Below are positions 6,835 through 7,579 of a stretch of 7,579 nucleotides of DNA, one piece after another. The notes under the pieces were generated by a model. The model saw only the letters and a list, made by a program, of their open reading frames with translations. It was not told the origin of the DNA and did not search any database. This DNA is from Cyanobacteria bacterium UBA8803 (GTDB taxonomy: Bacteria; Cyanobacteriota; Cyanobacteriia; Cyanobacteriales; Coleofasciculaceae): assembly GCA_003505715.1 (NCBI GenBank), contig DNXU01000502.1, positions 1 through 7,579 of the forward strand. The letters run 5' to 3'. Every line of letters begins with the position of its first letter. The stretch's first letter is position 1. A program made the translations under genes and the position numbers.

Positions 6835-6840
6835 AGATGA

Positions 6841-6861
6841 GGGAGGGAGGGGATGAGAGGG
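6841..6861 (+). other. G-quadruplex-type motif followed by a T run
   Basis: Four G tracts, GGG (6841-6843), GGG (6845-6847), GGGG (6849-6852) and GGG (6859-6861), are separated by loops of 1, 1 and 6 bases. This meets the usual definition of a potential intramolecular G-quadruplex. It begins six bases after the stop of the DUF5049-like gene and is followed by seven T residues (6864-6870). It could act in transcript ending or RNA stability; this is inference. Confidence 0.6.
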
Positions 6862-6888
6862 CATTTTTTTAATAACCTGCGAGGGTAA

Positions 6889-6991
6889 TAAGCTGTCACG
6901 CTTTTAAATTGGGTATTAGTAGCGGACAAGATAATCGCGACACAAGGATTTGGCAATTCTTGACAATCTGATTTAAATGACGAACAGCTTA
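6889..6991. mobile_element. MITE-like element, about 99 bp, with TA flanks
   Basis: The left end TAAGCTGTCACGCTTTTAAAT (6889-6909) is matched in inverted orientation at the right end (6971-6991), which reads TAAGCTGTTCGTCATTTAAAT on the minus strand; 16 of 21 positions agree. TA dinucleotides at 6889-6890 and 6990-6991 are the expected target duplication of IS630/Tc1-mariner transposition, leaving a 99-bp element that encodes nothing. Inside it, CAAGGATT (6943-6950) and AATTCTTG (6955-6962) form an 8-bp hairpin with a TGGC loop. The left end agrees at 19 of 23 positions with the IS630-family end at 7326-7348. It is best read as a non-autonomous derivative that used that transposase or a relative. 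Confidence 0.75.
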
Positions 6992-7095
6992 GTAGCATCG
7001 GCATTAGCTGAGATAATATCAAAAAAAACTCTGCGATCCCCTCTGGGTTCCTTGGCATTAAAAAACTATTATACCGATTCACCCCCTTACCCTAT

Positions 7096-7326
7096 TTAAA
7101 AGTTCACTAGTCTGGTTGTCATTAATTTGAGTCCCGCAGCAAGAGAAACAAATGCTGAAAAGAAATACCAAAGGCTAGTTGGCTTCAAAATCACCTGACC
7201 GCTGATAAAAACCAGCACAATGCCCAGCCCCACTAAAGCCCAGCCCAACCCCCCAGTTGCTCGTGGGAAGAAAATCAGGGACATGATACCTGCCATCAGT
7301 GTGACAACAGAACCCGTTGCTGAAAT
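7096..7326 (-). pseudogene. C-terminal remnant of a small membrane protein, cut by IS630
   Basis: The minus-strand frame gives 76 residues from the IS boundary to the stop at 7096. It has three hydrophobic segments, roughly residues 7-20 (VVTLMAGIMSLIFF), 27-47 (LGWALVGLGIVLVFISGQVIL) and 52-69 (LWYFFSAFVSLAAGLKLM), and ends TTRLVNF. This is a coherent membrane protein, but I do not recognise the family. The frame stays open past the ATG at 7296 up to the TA at 7326-7327, and the first stop upstream lies inside the IS terminal repeat. No ribosome site precedes the ATG at 7296. The simplest reading is that the IS inserted into a longer gene whose 5' part lies beyond the right edge. An intact 66-residue protein starting at 7296 cannot be excluded. 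Confidence 0.6.
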
Positions 7327-7327
7327 A

Positions 7328-7348
7328 AGCTGTTATGCATTTAAACTG
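7328..7348. repeat. Terminal inverted repeat of the IS630-family element
   Basis: AGCTGTTATGCATTTAAACTG next to the TA target dinucleotide. The transposase stop codon (TAA, minus strand, 7343-7341) lies inside it. Related sequences form both ends of the MITE-like element at 6889-6991. The partner end of this IS is outside the window. Confidence 0.7.
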
Positions 7349-7579
7349 TAATAAGAGCATCACCCTTGTTTTTGAGCTCTCGTTCCCAGTTAATAACTAA
7401 CTCTCCTTCATTTAAAAGCTGATGTAATAAATACTCTAGTTCTTCAATTGATGTAAATAGCCGATTGGCAATATATTCTTTCGTTGAATGCCAAGCCAAT
7501 TCTATTAAGTTATAATCCGGGCTATATTCGGGGAGAAACTCTAAATGAATATGGGACATTTCGGCTTCGATTTTCTCGA
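7341..7579 (-). CDS. IS630-family transposase, C-terminal part (runs off right edge)
   Basis: The minus-strand frame is open to the right edge, reading EKIEAEMSHIHLEFLPEYSP onward, so the ATG at 7559 is internal and not the start. The block FLPEYSPDYNLIELAWHSTK is the classic C-terminal motif of IS630-family DDE transposases (more often FLPPYSPDLNPIE-W). The Glu in NLIELAW is the third catalytic acidic residue; the two aspartates lie outside the window. Next comes EYIANRLFTSIEELEYLLHQ, usual for the cyanobacterial branch. The enzyme cuts at the element's terminal repeats and inserts it at TA dinucleotides. The visible part has no stop or frameshift, so the gene may be intact. It ends inside the terminal repeat. 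Confidence 0.88.
   Translation of the reverse strand, partial: EKIEAEMSHIHLEFLPEYSPDYNLIELAWHSTKEYIANRLFTSIEELEYLLHQLLNEGELVINWERELKNKGDALITV

Larger units (their letters stand above)
7326..7579. mobile_element. IS630-family insertion sequence, left end (runs off right edge)
   Basis: The element begins after the TA at 7326-7327 with the terminal repeat AGCTGTTATGCATTTAAACTG, and contains the 3' part of an IS630-type transposase gene on the minus strand. The rest of the element, including its other end, lies beyond the window. Confidence 0.85.

Noticed and set aside
6831..7082. Minus-strand 83-residue reading frame with a GTG start and a G-rich stretch before it
   Set aside because: It runs across the whole MITE and through the G-rich motif, and its sequence shows no domain or sensible pattern. 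It is best explained as chance coding through repeat DNA.
7175..7363. Minus-strand 62-residue frame across the IS boundary
   Set aside because: It is an alternate frame of the membrane protein remnant and crosses the IS terminal repeat. The other frame gives a coherent hydrophobic protein.

Overview
This window is almost certainly cyanobacterial chromosome. It contains seven perfect HIP1 octamers (GCGATCGC), about one per 0.8 kb across the central operon, where chance predicts roughly one per 65 kb. It also carries protein types typical of cyanobacteria: an HPP membrane protein ending in YPKHWL, a WGxxGxxG-type surface protein, and a CBS-PAS histidine kinase beside a multi-REC OmpR-type regulator. 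The genus cannot be told from this sequence.

Left flank (1-1034): the C-terminal end of an HPP-family membrane protein enters from the left edge and stops at 231. It converges on a small secreted or surface protein with a WGxxGxxG motif (276-578, minus strand, GTG start with a strong Shine-Dalgarno). A 456-base gene-free stretch follows, separating this minus-strand gene from the divergent signalling operon. It contains a 27-bp palindrome resembling dispersed cyanobacterial palindromic repeats.

Central operon (1035-6369): three same-strand genes form what looks like a self-contained phosphorelay. The first encodes a 627-residue regulator (REC, OmpR/PhoB winged helix, HPt, REC, REC). The second, 39 bases on, encodes a soluble 1020-residue sensor kinase (four CBS motifs, three PAS domains, HisKA, HATPase). 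The third, overlapping it by 29 bases, encodes a 125-residue single-REC protein. Together they hold one kinase, four receivers, one histidine phosphotransfer domain and one DNA-binding output. Every receiver keeps its phospho-acceptor aspartate, so multi-step phosphate flow is plausible. The signal and target genes are unknown.

Right flank (6370-7579): this is accessory DNA without HIP1 sites. A 71-residue DUF5049-like protein is followed directly by a G-quadruplex-type motif and a T run. Next comes a roughly 99-bp MITE-like element bounded by TA dinucleotides, then the C-terminal remnant of a small membrane protein. That remnant is cut at a TA dinucleotide by an IS630-family insertion sequence, whose left end and transposase C-terminus lie in the window. 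The MITE ends resemble the terminal repeat of that IS, so the MITE was probably mobilised by it or by a close relative.

I found no RNA genes, CRISPR arrays or known defence systems. The most interesting items are the phosphorelay architecture and the MITE/IS630 relationship with its gene disruption.
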